A stretch of DNA of 30,366 nt, taken from assembly GCA_964615935.1 (NCBI GenBank), contig CAZTTG010000079.1:1-30366 (forward strand), in the 5' to 3' direction. This document shows, one piece after another, positions 7,720-17,032 of this stretch (positions are counted from its first letter, which is position 1; every line of letters starts with the position of its first letter). The notes under the pieces are model-generated. The model did no database searches. It was given only the letters and a program-made list of their open reading frames with translations, and was not told the DNA's origin. Position numbers and translations under genes: made by a program. This DNA is from CAZTTG01 sp964615935 (lineage in GTDB: Bacteria; Planctomycetota; UBA1135; GCA-002686595).

Positions 7720-7810
7720 GCGGGTGCGCCTGACGACGGCAAAACCGTAACTGCCGCTCGCCAAACGAGATACAACGCCTTTCATCGCCAATCCTCGATC
7801 GGAGCCGCCG

Positions 7811-10143
7811 ATGCTGGCCCTGCTCGCTCTCCTCCCCCTCGCCTCCCCTCCGCTCCCCGTTCCCCAGGACCCTCCCCCGCCCCCGGCGGCCGGCGAGGAG
7901 GCTCCCCTGCCCCAGATCCAGGAGGAGGGGGACTACTACGTCCTCAACTTCGAGGAGCCCTCCGGGGATGACCAGGGCGTCAACCTGCAGACCCTGACCA
8001 AGATCTGCCAGCAGGCCACGGGCATCAACTTCACCTACGACGCCCAGATCCAGACGCAGCTGGACACGACCACGGTGTTGATGTTCGGCATCAAGAGGAT
8101 CCCCAAGGAGGACTTCTACAACTTCTTCCAGATCCTGATGTTCATCAACAACTTCGTGTGCGCCGAGGTGGGCCCGGAGCACCTGAGGGTGGTGGTGATC
8201 CAGCCGCTGACGCCGGTCGGGGGCGCGCGGCCCATCAAGACGCAGACGATCTACGTGCTGCCCGAGGAGCTGGAGAGCTACTCGGACCAGGTGGCCACCC
8301 ACATCACCACCGTCCTGAGCCTGCCCAACGTGGACGTCCGGCAGCTCACCAACTCCCTGCGCAGCCTGCTCACCGACAACGTGAACCAGGCCGCCATCCC
8401 GGTGGGCAACACCGACAGCATCATCCTGCAGGGCTTCGCCAGCAACGTGGCCGCCCTGGCGCGCCTGCTGCAGCTGGTGGACGAGGAGATGGGGCGCGAC
8501 ACCGAGGTCCAGCCGGTCTTCGACATGATCCCGCTGGAGTTCGCCGCCGCCGAGGACGTGGCCGACGTGGTCGATCAGCTCCTGGAGGCCGCCAAGCGCG
8601 TGCGCCAGCAGACCCGCACCGGCGCCCCCGCGGCGGGGGCCACCGCCCAGCTCCAGACCGGGGGCGGGGAGGTCGAGATCCTGGTCGACAACCGCACCAA
8701 CTCGCTGATCGTCATGGCCCTGCCGGACGACATGCAGAACATCAAGGAGCTGGTGGCGCGCCTGGACGTGGACGTGATCGAGCCCGAGCGGACCTACCGC
8801 ATCTACGCCCTGGACAACGTCAGCGCCGAGGAGGTGGCCGACGTCCTGGACGAGTTCATCACCGACGCCAGCCGCATCACCCCCACCGGCGGGGCGGCCA
8901 CCAGCCCCCAGGGGGGTCAAGGCCGGACCGCCAGCCGCAGCTCCAGCAACAGCGACGTGGTGGTGGTCCCCGACCCCACCACCAACTCGCTCCTGATCGC
9001 CGCCAGCAAGAGCCGCTACGAGGAGATCCTGGACCTGATCGTCAGCCTGGACAAGCGCCAGGACCAGGTGCTGATCGAGACCGCCCTGATCGAGCTCACC
9101 ACCACCGACCTGCGGGACATCGGGGTGGAGCTGGGCTTCGCCGACATCCCCGGGGTGAGCGAGACCGGCGGCTTCGGGCTCAGCAGCTTCGGCCTGTCGA
9201 GCTTCGTGGACACCGACGGGGACGGCATCCCCGACCTCCGCCAGCCCAACATCACCGCTCAGGGGCTCTCGGCCGGCATCCTGGACGGAGACGACTTCTC
9301 CCTGCCGATGCTGATCTCGGCCGCGGCCGAGCGGCGCGACACCAACGTCCTCAACATCCCCTCGGTGCTGGTCAACAACAACGGCAACGCGCACGTCACC
9401 TCCAAGGACGAGCAGCCCACCACCCAGATCACCGCCACCGGGGGCGTGGGCGGCACCCAGGAGAACTTCAAGGAGTACGTCGAGGCCGGCATCACGCTGG
9501 ACATCTCGCCCTCCATCAGCGCCTCGGGCTACCTGCGCCTGACCATCTTCCTGGAGGTCTCCAGCTTCCTGGGCGCGGTCTCGGGCTCCATCCCCCCGCC
9601 CAAGGTGACGCGCACCATCCAGACCACGGTCAACGTGCCCGACGGCGACACCATGGTCATCGGGGGAATCATCAAGGACAACAAGGGCAAGACCCGCGCC
9701 ATGATCCCCTGGCTGGGCGACCTCCCCATCCTGGGCCCCCTCTTCCGCCGGGACACCCAGGACTCCAACCGGACCACCCTGTACTTCTTCGTGACGCCGC
9801 ACATCCTGCGCGACGTGGACTTCGCCGACCTGGCCGAGCTGTCCTACCAGAAGAAGATGGAGTCCGCCGAGGTCATCGGCGCGGACCGCATCCAGTACGT
9901 CGATCCCGACTTCGGCGGCGGGGAGGACCGGATCGACTTCCACGGCTTCGACGTCCCCCTGTACCGCAGCACGCCCGCCGGCGAGGTGGAGGCCGAGGAG
10001 GTCGGACAGGGGCCCGTGCGCCGGGCCGAGATGACCGCCGAGCCCGGAGACTCCGGGGCAGCCCACCCACCCGAGGGCGGGGAGCCGCCCGCCGAGGATC
10101 CCGGACCGGTCGGCGAGCCGGAGCCCCCCGCGGAGGAGCATTG

Positions 10144-10144
<1 letters not shown>
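7811..10144 (+). CDS. gspD: Type II secretion outer-membrane secretin GspD
   Basis: This 777-residue secretin forms the outer-membrane channel of the type II secretion system. A short hydrophobic N-terminus (residues 1-14) is probably the signal peptide, though it lacks the usual basic residues. It is followed by a Pro-rich linker, an N0-like domain (about 45-132), ring-building N1-N3 domains (about 143-415, two of them with the repeated pattern NRTNSLIV/PTTNSLLI) and the secretin core (about 416-668). Core signatures include VPDGDTMVIGGI and PWLGDLPILGPLFRR. The core contains a DTDGDGIPD motif (467-475) that looks like a thrombospondin type 3 calcium-binding loop. A roughly 110-residue acidic, Pro-rich tail follows VTPHIL. 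ATG 7811 is set by GGAG at 7801. Its stop overlaps the gspE start. PilQ is a less likely identity given the gspE-F-G neighbours. Confidence 0.94.
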
Positions 10145-11847
<1,703 letters not shown>

Positions 11848-11855
11848 TCCCCTCG

Positions 11856-13118
11856 ATGCCCATCTACGAGTACAAGGCCTTCGCCCCCGACGGCGCCACC
11901 CGCACGGGCATCATCGACGCCGACACGCCCCGCGACGCCCGCAACCGGCTTCGGCGCGACGACATCCTGGTCACCGACATCCACGTGTCCCGCCGCCGGC
12001 GCAAGGGCGCGGCCGAGGGCGACAGCCGGCTGTCCCGGCTGCTCCACCGCATCGCCGCCGCCCGGGCCACCAACAAGGGCGCCACCGGGCACAACTTCGA
12101 GCTGATGTCCGCCGCCACCCGCCAGCTGGGCACCATGCTGGGCTCGGGCATCCCCCTGACCGAGGCCCTGCGGGCCCTGGTGGAGCAGTCCCAGAGCCGC
12201 AAGGAGGAGGAGCTCTTCCGCCAGATCCGCGAGCGCGTCAGCCAGGGCGCCTCCCTGGCCGAGGCCTTCGAGGAGCACCCCCAGTGGTTCTCGGACCTGT
12301 ACGTGAACATGGTCCACGCCGGGCAGGCCACCGGCAACCTGGACGTGGTCTTCAAGCGCCTGGCGGACTACCTGCAGGCCCAGCGGGCCCTTCGCCGCAA
12401 GGTGGTCTCGGCCATGACCTACCCCATGATGATGATCGCCATCGGCATCATCGTGGTGGCCTTCCTGATGATCAAGGTGGTCCCCAAGATCACCGAGATG
12501 CTGCTGGAGGGCGGTCAGATCCTGCCGACGCCGACCCGCATCCTGATCGGGATCAGCGACTTCGTGGCCGCCTTCTGGTGGATGATCCTCCTGGCCGTGG
12601 GCGCGCTGAGCTACGCCCTGCAGCGCGTCTACTACCACAGCGATGGCGGCCGCCTGTTCCTGGACCGGGCCCTGCTGGCCATCCCGCTGGTGGGTGACGT
12701 CCTGCGCAAGCAGTCGGTCTCCCGCTTCACCAACACCCTCTCCACCCTCCTGCAGAGCGGCGTGCCGGTGGTCCAGAGCCTGGAGATCACCCAGCGGGTG
12801 GTGGGCAACCGCGTCATCGCCGACGCCACCGGGCACATCCGCACCCGGATCGTGGAGGGCACCGACATCGCCACCCCCCTCAAGGCCACCGGGGCCTTCC
12901 CCTCGGTGGTGGGCTACATGGTGGCCGTGGGCGAGCAGTCGGGCGAGCTGGAGCAGATGCTCGACCGCATCGCCGCCGCCTACGACGAGGAGATCGAGGT
13001 GACCACCGAGCGTATGACCGCGGTTCTGGAGCCCATCATGATCGTCATCCTGGCGGTGGTGGTGGGATTCATCGTGGTCTCCATCATCCTGCCCATCCTG
13101 CAGATGGGCCAGATGTAG
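11856..13118 (+). CDS. gspF: Type II secretion inner-membrane platform protein GspF
   Basis: This 420-residue polytopic inner-membrane protein contacts the ATPase and drives pseudopilin polymerisation. It has the classic duplicated T2SSF fold: a first cytoplasmic domain (about 80-185), membrane helix 190-208, a second helix around 234-255, a second cytoplasmic domain (about 280-390) and a final helix 392-412. Both domains carry the paired family motifs (LGTMLGSGIPLTEAL and LSTLLQSGVPVVQSLE; VHAGQATGNLD and VAVGEQSGELE). The ATG at 11856 follows the gspE stop by eight bases; the ribosome binding site is weak, suggesting coupling. The stop is followed directly by a strong but apparently unused AGGAGG at 13121-13126. 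Confidence 0.96.
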   Translation: MPIYEYKAFAPDGATRTGIIDADTPRDARNRLRRDDILVTDIHVSRRRRKGAAEGDSRLSRLLHRIAAARATNKGATGHNFELMSAATRQLGTMLGSGIPLTEALRALVEQSQSRKEEELFRQIRERVSQGASLAEAFEEHPQWFSDLYVNMVHAGQATGNLDVVFKRLADYLQAQRALRRKVVSAMTYPMMMIAIGIIVVAFLMIKVVPKITEMLLEGGQILPTPTRILIGISDFVAAFWWMILLAVGALSYALQRVYYHSDGGRLFLDRALLAIPLVGDVLRKQSVSRFTNTLSTLLQSGVPVVQSLEITQRVVGNRVIADATGHIRTRIVEGTDIATPLKATGAFPSVVGYMVAVGEQSGELEQMLDRIAAAYDEEIEVTTERMTAVLEPIMIVILAVVVGFIVVSIILPILQMGQM

Positions 13119-13161
13119 CAAGGAGGCGGGAATAGCCCCGAGCGACCGCCGTACGCCTCAG

Positions 13162-13179
13162 GGGGCCGGGAGCGGCCCC
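13162..13179 (+). other. Hairpin in the gspF-gspG gap
   Basis: A 7 bp perfect stem (GGGGCCG at 13162-13168, CGGCCCC at 13173-13179) with a GGAG loop lies in the only sizeable gap inside the T2SS operon (13119-13239). With no T-run it is unlikely to be a full terminator. It could stabilise a processed gspG transcript, since the major pseudopilin is normally needed in excess. I see no clear promoter in the gap. Confidence 0.4.
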
Positions 13180-13239
13180 ACCCGACGACCGACCGACGCC
13201 CGCCCACCGCGCGGGCACCTCGAGCGAGACAAGAGAACC

Positions 13240-13689
13240 ATGAACACCGAAAAGCGAGCCGACCTGGGCCGGAAGCTCCGGCGGGGCTTCACCCTGGCGG
13301 AGCTCATGGTGGTGATCGTCATCCTGGGCCTGCTGGCCACCGTGGTGGTCCCCAAGGTGTGGACCTACTTCACCGCGGCCAACCGCAGCGTCGCCAAGAT
13401 GGAGATCAGCAACATCTGCCAGGCCCTCGACAACTACGCCCTGAACAACGGCGGCACGTTCCCCGAGACGCTGGGCCGCCTGACCGAGCCCGACGGCAAC
13501 GGGAACACCTACCTGGATGCCGACGAGGCGCCGGTGGACCCCTGGGGGAGCGAGTACCTCTACGAGCCGCCCCTCATAGGCACCAACGACTACAAGGTCG
13601 TCACCTACGGCAAGGACGGGCAGCCCGGGGGCACGGGCGAGAACGAGGACCTCGACAACCGCTCCATCAAGAGGCGCACCCGGAGGTAG
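13240..13689 (+). CDS. gspG: Major pseudopilin GspG
   Basis: This 149-residue protein is the major subunit of the T2SS pseudopilus. A 16-residue basic leader ends at Gly16, followed by the processed N-terminus FTLAELMVVIVILGLLATVV with Glu at mature position 5; a prepilin peptidase would cleave and methylate it. The soluble domain shows GspG hallmarks: a single helix to about residue 70, the DPWGSEYLYEPP motif and the calcium-loop region YGKDGQPGGTGENEDLDN. ATG at 13240 with AAGAGA at 13231-13236. Length and motifs are typical. It is preceded by a 121-base gap with a hairpin, unlike the tight packing of its neighbours. Confidence 0.96.
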   Translation: MNTEKRADLGRKLRRGFTLAELMVVIVILGLLATVVVPKVWTYFTAANRSVAKMEISNICQALDNYALNNGGTFPETLGRLTEPDGNGNTYLDADEAPVDPWGSEYLYEPPLIGTNDYKVVTYGKDGQPGGTGENEDLDNRSIKRRTRR

Positions 13690-13693
13690 AGCC

Positions 13694-14278
13694 TTGGCCT
13701 CCGGTCCGCCGCACCGCCCCCGCCCGCCCGGCGCCCGGGCCGGCTTCACCCTGATCGAGCTGATGGCCATCGCCGTCCTGCTCGGGCTGATGGGCACGGT
13801 GGGCTACGTGACCTGGGTCTCCATGACGCCCCGGGCCGAGCTCAACGAGGCGGTGCGCGAGCTGGCCGCGACCCTGGGCAGCGTGCGATCGGACGCCATC
13901 ACCCGCAGCCAGGTCTTCCAGATCGAGTACGACTTCCTGGGCGACGAGGAGCGCGGGCCCGGCTACCGGGTGGTGACCCCCTACCGCCTCGGCGGGGGCC
14001 TGGCCGAGCAGGACGACGAGCGGGTCACCCTCTCCTGGAAGACGCTGCCCGAGAGCGTCCGCTTCCGGCAGATCACGGTCGAGGGCGAGGTCTACGCCGA
14101 CGACCGCCTGATGGTGGCCTTCGACCCCCTGGGCTCCTCGGTGACCCAGCTCATCCTCCTCGAGCAGCCCAAGTACGGCAACCTCTACACCATCGAGGTG
14201 CTGGGCCTGACGGGCATGTTCCGCCTCCACGAGGGCGAGTACGAGCGCGACCTGCCCGACGACAACGACTTCATGTAG
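13694..14278 (+). CDS. gspH: Minor pseudopilin, GspH-like
   Basis: This 194-residue type IV pilin-like protein has a 17-residue leader ending in Gly17, then FTLIELMAIAVLLGLMG and a C-terminal beta-rich domain of the GspH/FimT kind. The TTG start at 13694 is chosen because GGAGG (13682-13686), inside the end of gspG, stands seven bases ahead and no ATG precedes the leader. It follows gspG by four bases. GspH is a minor pseudopilin near the tip of the pseudopilus. Assignment to H rather than another minor pseudopilin rests mainly on its position after gspG and its size, since the soluble domain is poorly conserved. Confidence 0.85.
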   Translation: MASGPPHRPRPPGARAGFTLIELMAIAVLLGLMGTVGYVTWVSMTPRAELNEAVRELAATLGSVRSDAITRSQVFQIEYDFLGDEERGPGYRVVTPYRLGGGLAEQDDERVTLSWKTLPESVRFRQITVEGEVYADDRLMVAFDPLGSSVTQLILLEQPKYGNLYTIEVLGLTGMFRLHEGEYERDLPDDNDFM

Positions 14279-14285
14279 GGCACCC

Positions 14286-14852
14286 ATGCAGCACCGCAGA
14301 TCCTCGATCGGTTGCTCGCGCGGCCGCCGCGCCTTCACTCTGGTAGAGGTGGCGGTCACCATCCTATTGGTGGGCGGCACCCTGGTGTGGGTCCTGGAGG
14401 GGCTCAACGGGGCCAAGTTCAGCGCCGCCCAGACCAGCAACACCAAGCTGGCCCGCGACCTGGGCATGCTCACCCTGGGGCGGATCCAGGCCGGCCTCTA
14501 CCAGGAGGAGATCCAGACCGACCGGATCGAGGGCACCTACGCCGACGAGGGCTACGAGACCTTCACCTTCGAGGTGGTCCTGGGCGACGAGGTCTTCCGC
14601 GAGCGGGAGGAGCAGGAGGACCAGCGGGGGCGCCGCTTCGACAACTGGCAGCACGAGCGCCAGCTCGAGTGGGAGGCGGAGGACTACGACGAGGATGAGC
14701 AGGCCGAGGAGCCCTACCAGGTGGTGCAGATCAAGGTGATCTTCCCCAAGATCCAGGACCGACCCAACGAGCTGATCCTGGAGCGCTGGATCCCCTGGCT
14801 GCAGGTCTACGGGGAGGACGAGGACGCGGAGGAGGAGCCGCAGCAGGAGTGA
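14286..14852 (+). CDS. gspI: Minor pseudopilin, GspI-like
   Basis: This 188-residue pilin-like protein has a 16-residue basic leader followed by FTLVEVAVTILLVGGTLVWV. The residue before the cleavage point is Ala16 rather than the usual Gly. A strongly acidic, Glu/Arg/Gln-rich stretch (about residues 105-145) interrupts the soluble domain. FTLVEV and its place after gspH favour GspI. It begins seven bases after the gspH stop and its stop overlaps the following start. In the family, GspI nucleates the GspI-J-K tip complex; no gspK is seen here. The I assignment is reasonable but depends on context. Confidence 0.82.
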   Translation: MQHRRSSIGCSRGRRAFTLVEVAVTILLVGGTLVWVLEGLNGAKFSAAQTSNTKLARDLGMLTLGRIQAGLYQEEIQTDRIEGTYADEGYETFTFEVVLGDEVFREREEQEDQRGRRFDNWQHERQLEWEAEDYDEDEQAEEPYQVVQIKVIFPKIQDRPNELILERWIPWLQVYGEDEDAEEEPQQE

Positions 14853-15667
14853 TGAGCGCCCCCCCGATCCCCTCCCGCACGCGCGCGGCCTTCACCCTGG
14901 TGGAGGTCATGGTCACCCTGATGATCATCTCCGGCATCATGGTGGCCGTCACCCAGATCCTGCACGCCACCCGCGTCAGCCGCGACACCATCTACAACAT
15001 CCAGGAGCCGCGCCTGGCCGGCCCCGCCATCATGGACCTGATCGAGCGGGACCTGCGCGGCATCCTCACCTACAACCGCCCGGCCGAGTTCCACCTGCGG
15101 GTCCGGGACCGGGTCCTTTTGGGCCACACCGCCGACTCCCTCGACTTCGTCACCTCCACCGACAGCCTCAACCAGGAGCTGGTGCGCGACGAGTTCCGGC
15201 GCGCCGACGTCAACGAGGTCAGCTACTGCTGCCGGGTGAACCCCGAGGAGGACGACTTCCTGGAGATCTACCGCCGCGAGGGCTTCGGCTTCGACCAGGA
15301 GCCCTTCGACGAGGGGCAGTACGGCTTCCTGCACGACCGGATCCGTCAGTTCGACGTCCAGGTCTTCGAGGAGGACGGCGTCGACGCCGAGCCCCTGGAG
15401 GAGTGGGGCACCGACCTGGACGAGGAGCAGCGCGGGCTCCCGGCCTGGATCCGCATCACCCTGGAGCTGGAGCTGGCGCCCCGGATCAAGACCGAGCGCC
15501 TCAAGATCGTCCCCGCCGACAAGCGGGTGGTGACCTTCCAGCGCATCTTCCGCTTCCCCGAGATCCAGCGCGGGGCCCAGGCGGTCCAGCCGGTCCCCCT
15601 CATCCCGGTGATCACCAGCCCCAGCGACCCCGAGGGCGGGACGGCGCCGACGGAAGGGGATCGCTGA
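14852..15667 (+). CDS. gspJ: Minor pseudopilin, GspJ-like
   Basis: This 271-residue pilin-like protein has a 13-residue leader ending in Ala, then FTLVEVMVTLMIISGIMVAV. As in the preceding gene, Ala replaces Gly before the cleavage site. The soluble domain is large for a pseudopilin and acidic, consistent with GspJ, which has a bigger C-terminal domain. ATG 14852 overlaps the gspI stop by one base; a GTG directly before it (14849) is an alternative. The last 30 residues are Pro/Ser/Thr-rich and probably disordered. It is the last gene of this operon, which stops against the convergent serS. Confidence 0.82.
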   Translation: MSAPPIPSRTRAAFTLVEVMVTLMIISGIMVAVTQILHATRVSRDTIYNIQEPRLAGPAIMDLIERDLRGILTYNRPAEFHLRVRDRVLLGHTADSLDFVTSTDSLNQELVRDEFRRADVNEVSYCCRVNPEEDDFLEIYRREGFGFDQEPFDEGQYGFLHDRIRQFDVQVFEEDGVDAEPLEEWGTDLDEEQRGLPAWIRITLELELAPRIKTERLKIVPADKRVVTFQRIFRFPEIQRGAQAVQPVPLIPVITSPSDPEGGTAPTEGDR

Positions 15668-15685
15668 GCGGGGGTGGTGGTGCGA

Positions 15686-15710
15686 GGGGGCGGGGAGCCC
15701 TGGCGCCCCC
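15686..15710. terminator. Hairpin between convergent gspJ and serS
   Basis: GGGGGCG (15686-15692) and CGCCCCC (15704-15710) form a 7 bp perfect stem with an 11-base loop in the 81 bp gap between the converging genes. No T-run follows on either strand. Position suggests a shared, bidirectional transcript end, but the very G/C-skewed sequence makes chance pairing likely. Confidence 0.35.
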
Positions 15711-15748
15711 GAGCCCCCCCGCGCTCCCCTCCGCCCGAGAAGGCGCCC

Positions 15749-17026
15749 TCAGAGAGCCCGCCCGATGAGCTCCCGCCCCCCCATGTAGGGCCTCAGCGGC
15801 TCGGGCAGCCACACCCTCCCGTCCGCCTGCTGGTGATTCTCCAGGAGCGCGATCAGCATGCGCGTGCTGGCCGCCACCGTGTTGTTGAGGGTGTGGCAGA
15901 ACCGCACCTTCCCCTCCGGGTCCCGGTAGCGCAGCTTGAGGCGGCGGGCCTGGAAGTCGTGGAAGCGGCTGGCGCTGTGGGTCTCGCCGTAGCCCTCGCG
16001 GGAGGGCATCCAGGTCTCGATGTCGAACTTCTGGACCTGGGGCTGCCCCAGATCTCCCCCGCACACGTTGACCACGCGGTAGGGAAGCCGCAGGGCCTGC
16101 AGCACCTCCTCGGCGTTGCCCAGGATGGAGTGGTGGTGCTCCAGGCTGCGCTCCTCGTCGGCCACGTCGATGACGACCTGCTCCACCTTCTGGAACTGGT
16201 GGACGCGGTAGAGGCCGCGGGTGTCGCGGCCGGCGGCGCCGGCCTCGCGCCGGTAGCAGGTGGAGAGGGCCACGAAGCGCAGCGGCAGGTCGTCGCCGGC
16301 CAGGATCTCGTCCTGGTGCAGGGCCGTCATGGGCACCTCGGCGGTGCCCACCAGGCACAGGTCGTCGCGCGCGTCACAGCGGTAGGCCTGGTCCTCCCCC
16401 CCCGGAAAGTAGCCGGTGCCCACCATGGCCTCGGTGCGCACCAGGGTGGGCACCGTGAGGGGGACGAAGCCCTTGGCCACCATGTGGTCCAGGGCCAGGC
16501 GCATCACCGCGCCCTCGAGCAGGGAGAGGTCCCCCCGGAGGAGGTAGTTGCGCGAGCCCGCCAGCCGGGCGCCGCGGGGGATGTCGAGCCACCCCTGGGC
16601 CTCGCCGAGCTGGATGTGGTCGCGGGCCTCGAAGTCGAAGACCGGGGGCCGGCCCGAGGCCCGCAGCTCGACGTTCTCCGTGTCGTCGACGCCCTCGGGG
16701 ACCTCCGCGGCGGGCAGGTTGGGCACCGTGAGCAGCAGCCGGGCCAGCTCGGCGTCCACCCCGCCGCGGCGCTCCTCCAGCTCCTTCAGCTCGGCCTTGG
16801 CGGCGGCCGAGGCCTCCAGCAGGGCGGGGCGCTCCTCGGGCGAGGCCTCCTGGATGGCGCGCCCCGAGCGCTTGCGCTCCGAGCGCAGCTGGTCCACCCG
16901 GCCCCCCAGCTCGCGGTGCTCCCGGTCGAGTTCCAGGATCCGGTCCACGTCGCACTCGATGCGCTTCTTGCGGGCGGCCTCCCGGACCCGCTCCGGGCTC
17001 TTTCGGATGAGCTTGAGGTCCAGCAC
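15749..17026 (-). CDS. serS: Seryl-tRNA synthetase
   Basis: This 425-residue class II enzyme charges tRNA(Ser) with serine. It has the N-terminal antiparallel coiled-coil arm (about residues 28-100), the TAE serine-binding loop (TAEVPM, 228-233), motif 2 (CYRREAGAAGRDTRGLYR, 257-274) and motif 3 near 378-398. Two catalytic-core segments differ from E. coli-type enzymes: THSASRFHDFQARR replaces the usual SSCSN...DFQARR, and HTLNNTVAASTRM replaces the HTLNGSGLAVGR type. Such a variant set is, to my knowledge, found in some bacterial lineages, so I take it as a functional subtype. The GTG start at 17026 lies six bases after the upstream gene's stop, with GGAG at 17036-17039 overlapping that stop, so translation is likely coupled to the secreted-protein gene. 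Confidence 0.95.
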   Translation of the reverse strand: MLDLKLIRKSPERVREAARKKRIECDVDRILELDREHRELGGRVDQLRSERKRSGRAIQEASPEERPALLEASAAAKAELKELEERRGGVDAELARLLLTVPNLPAAEVPEGVDDTENVELRASGRPPVFDFEARDHIQLGEAQGWLDIPRGARLAGSRNYLLRGDLSLLEGAVMRLALDHMVAKGFVPLTVPTLVRTEAMVGTGYFPGGEDQAYRCDARDDLCLVGTAEVPMTALHQDEILAGDDLPLRFVALSTCYRREAGAAGRDTRGLYRVHQFQKVEQVVIDVADEERSLEHHHSILGNAEEVLQALRLPYRVVNVCGGDLGQPQVQKFDIETWMPSREGYGETHSASRFHDFQARRLKLRYRDPEGKVRFCHTLNNTVAASTRMLIALLENHQQADGRVWLPEPLRPYMGGRELIGRAL

Positions 17027-17032
17027 CTCCGG

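Noticed and set aside
7286..10141. Minus-strand open frame opposite gspD (951 codons)
   Set aside because: It mirrors gspD codon by codon and has Gly/Val/Asp-rich repetitive composition; the plus-strand secretin is unambiguous.
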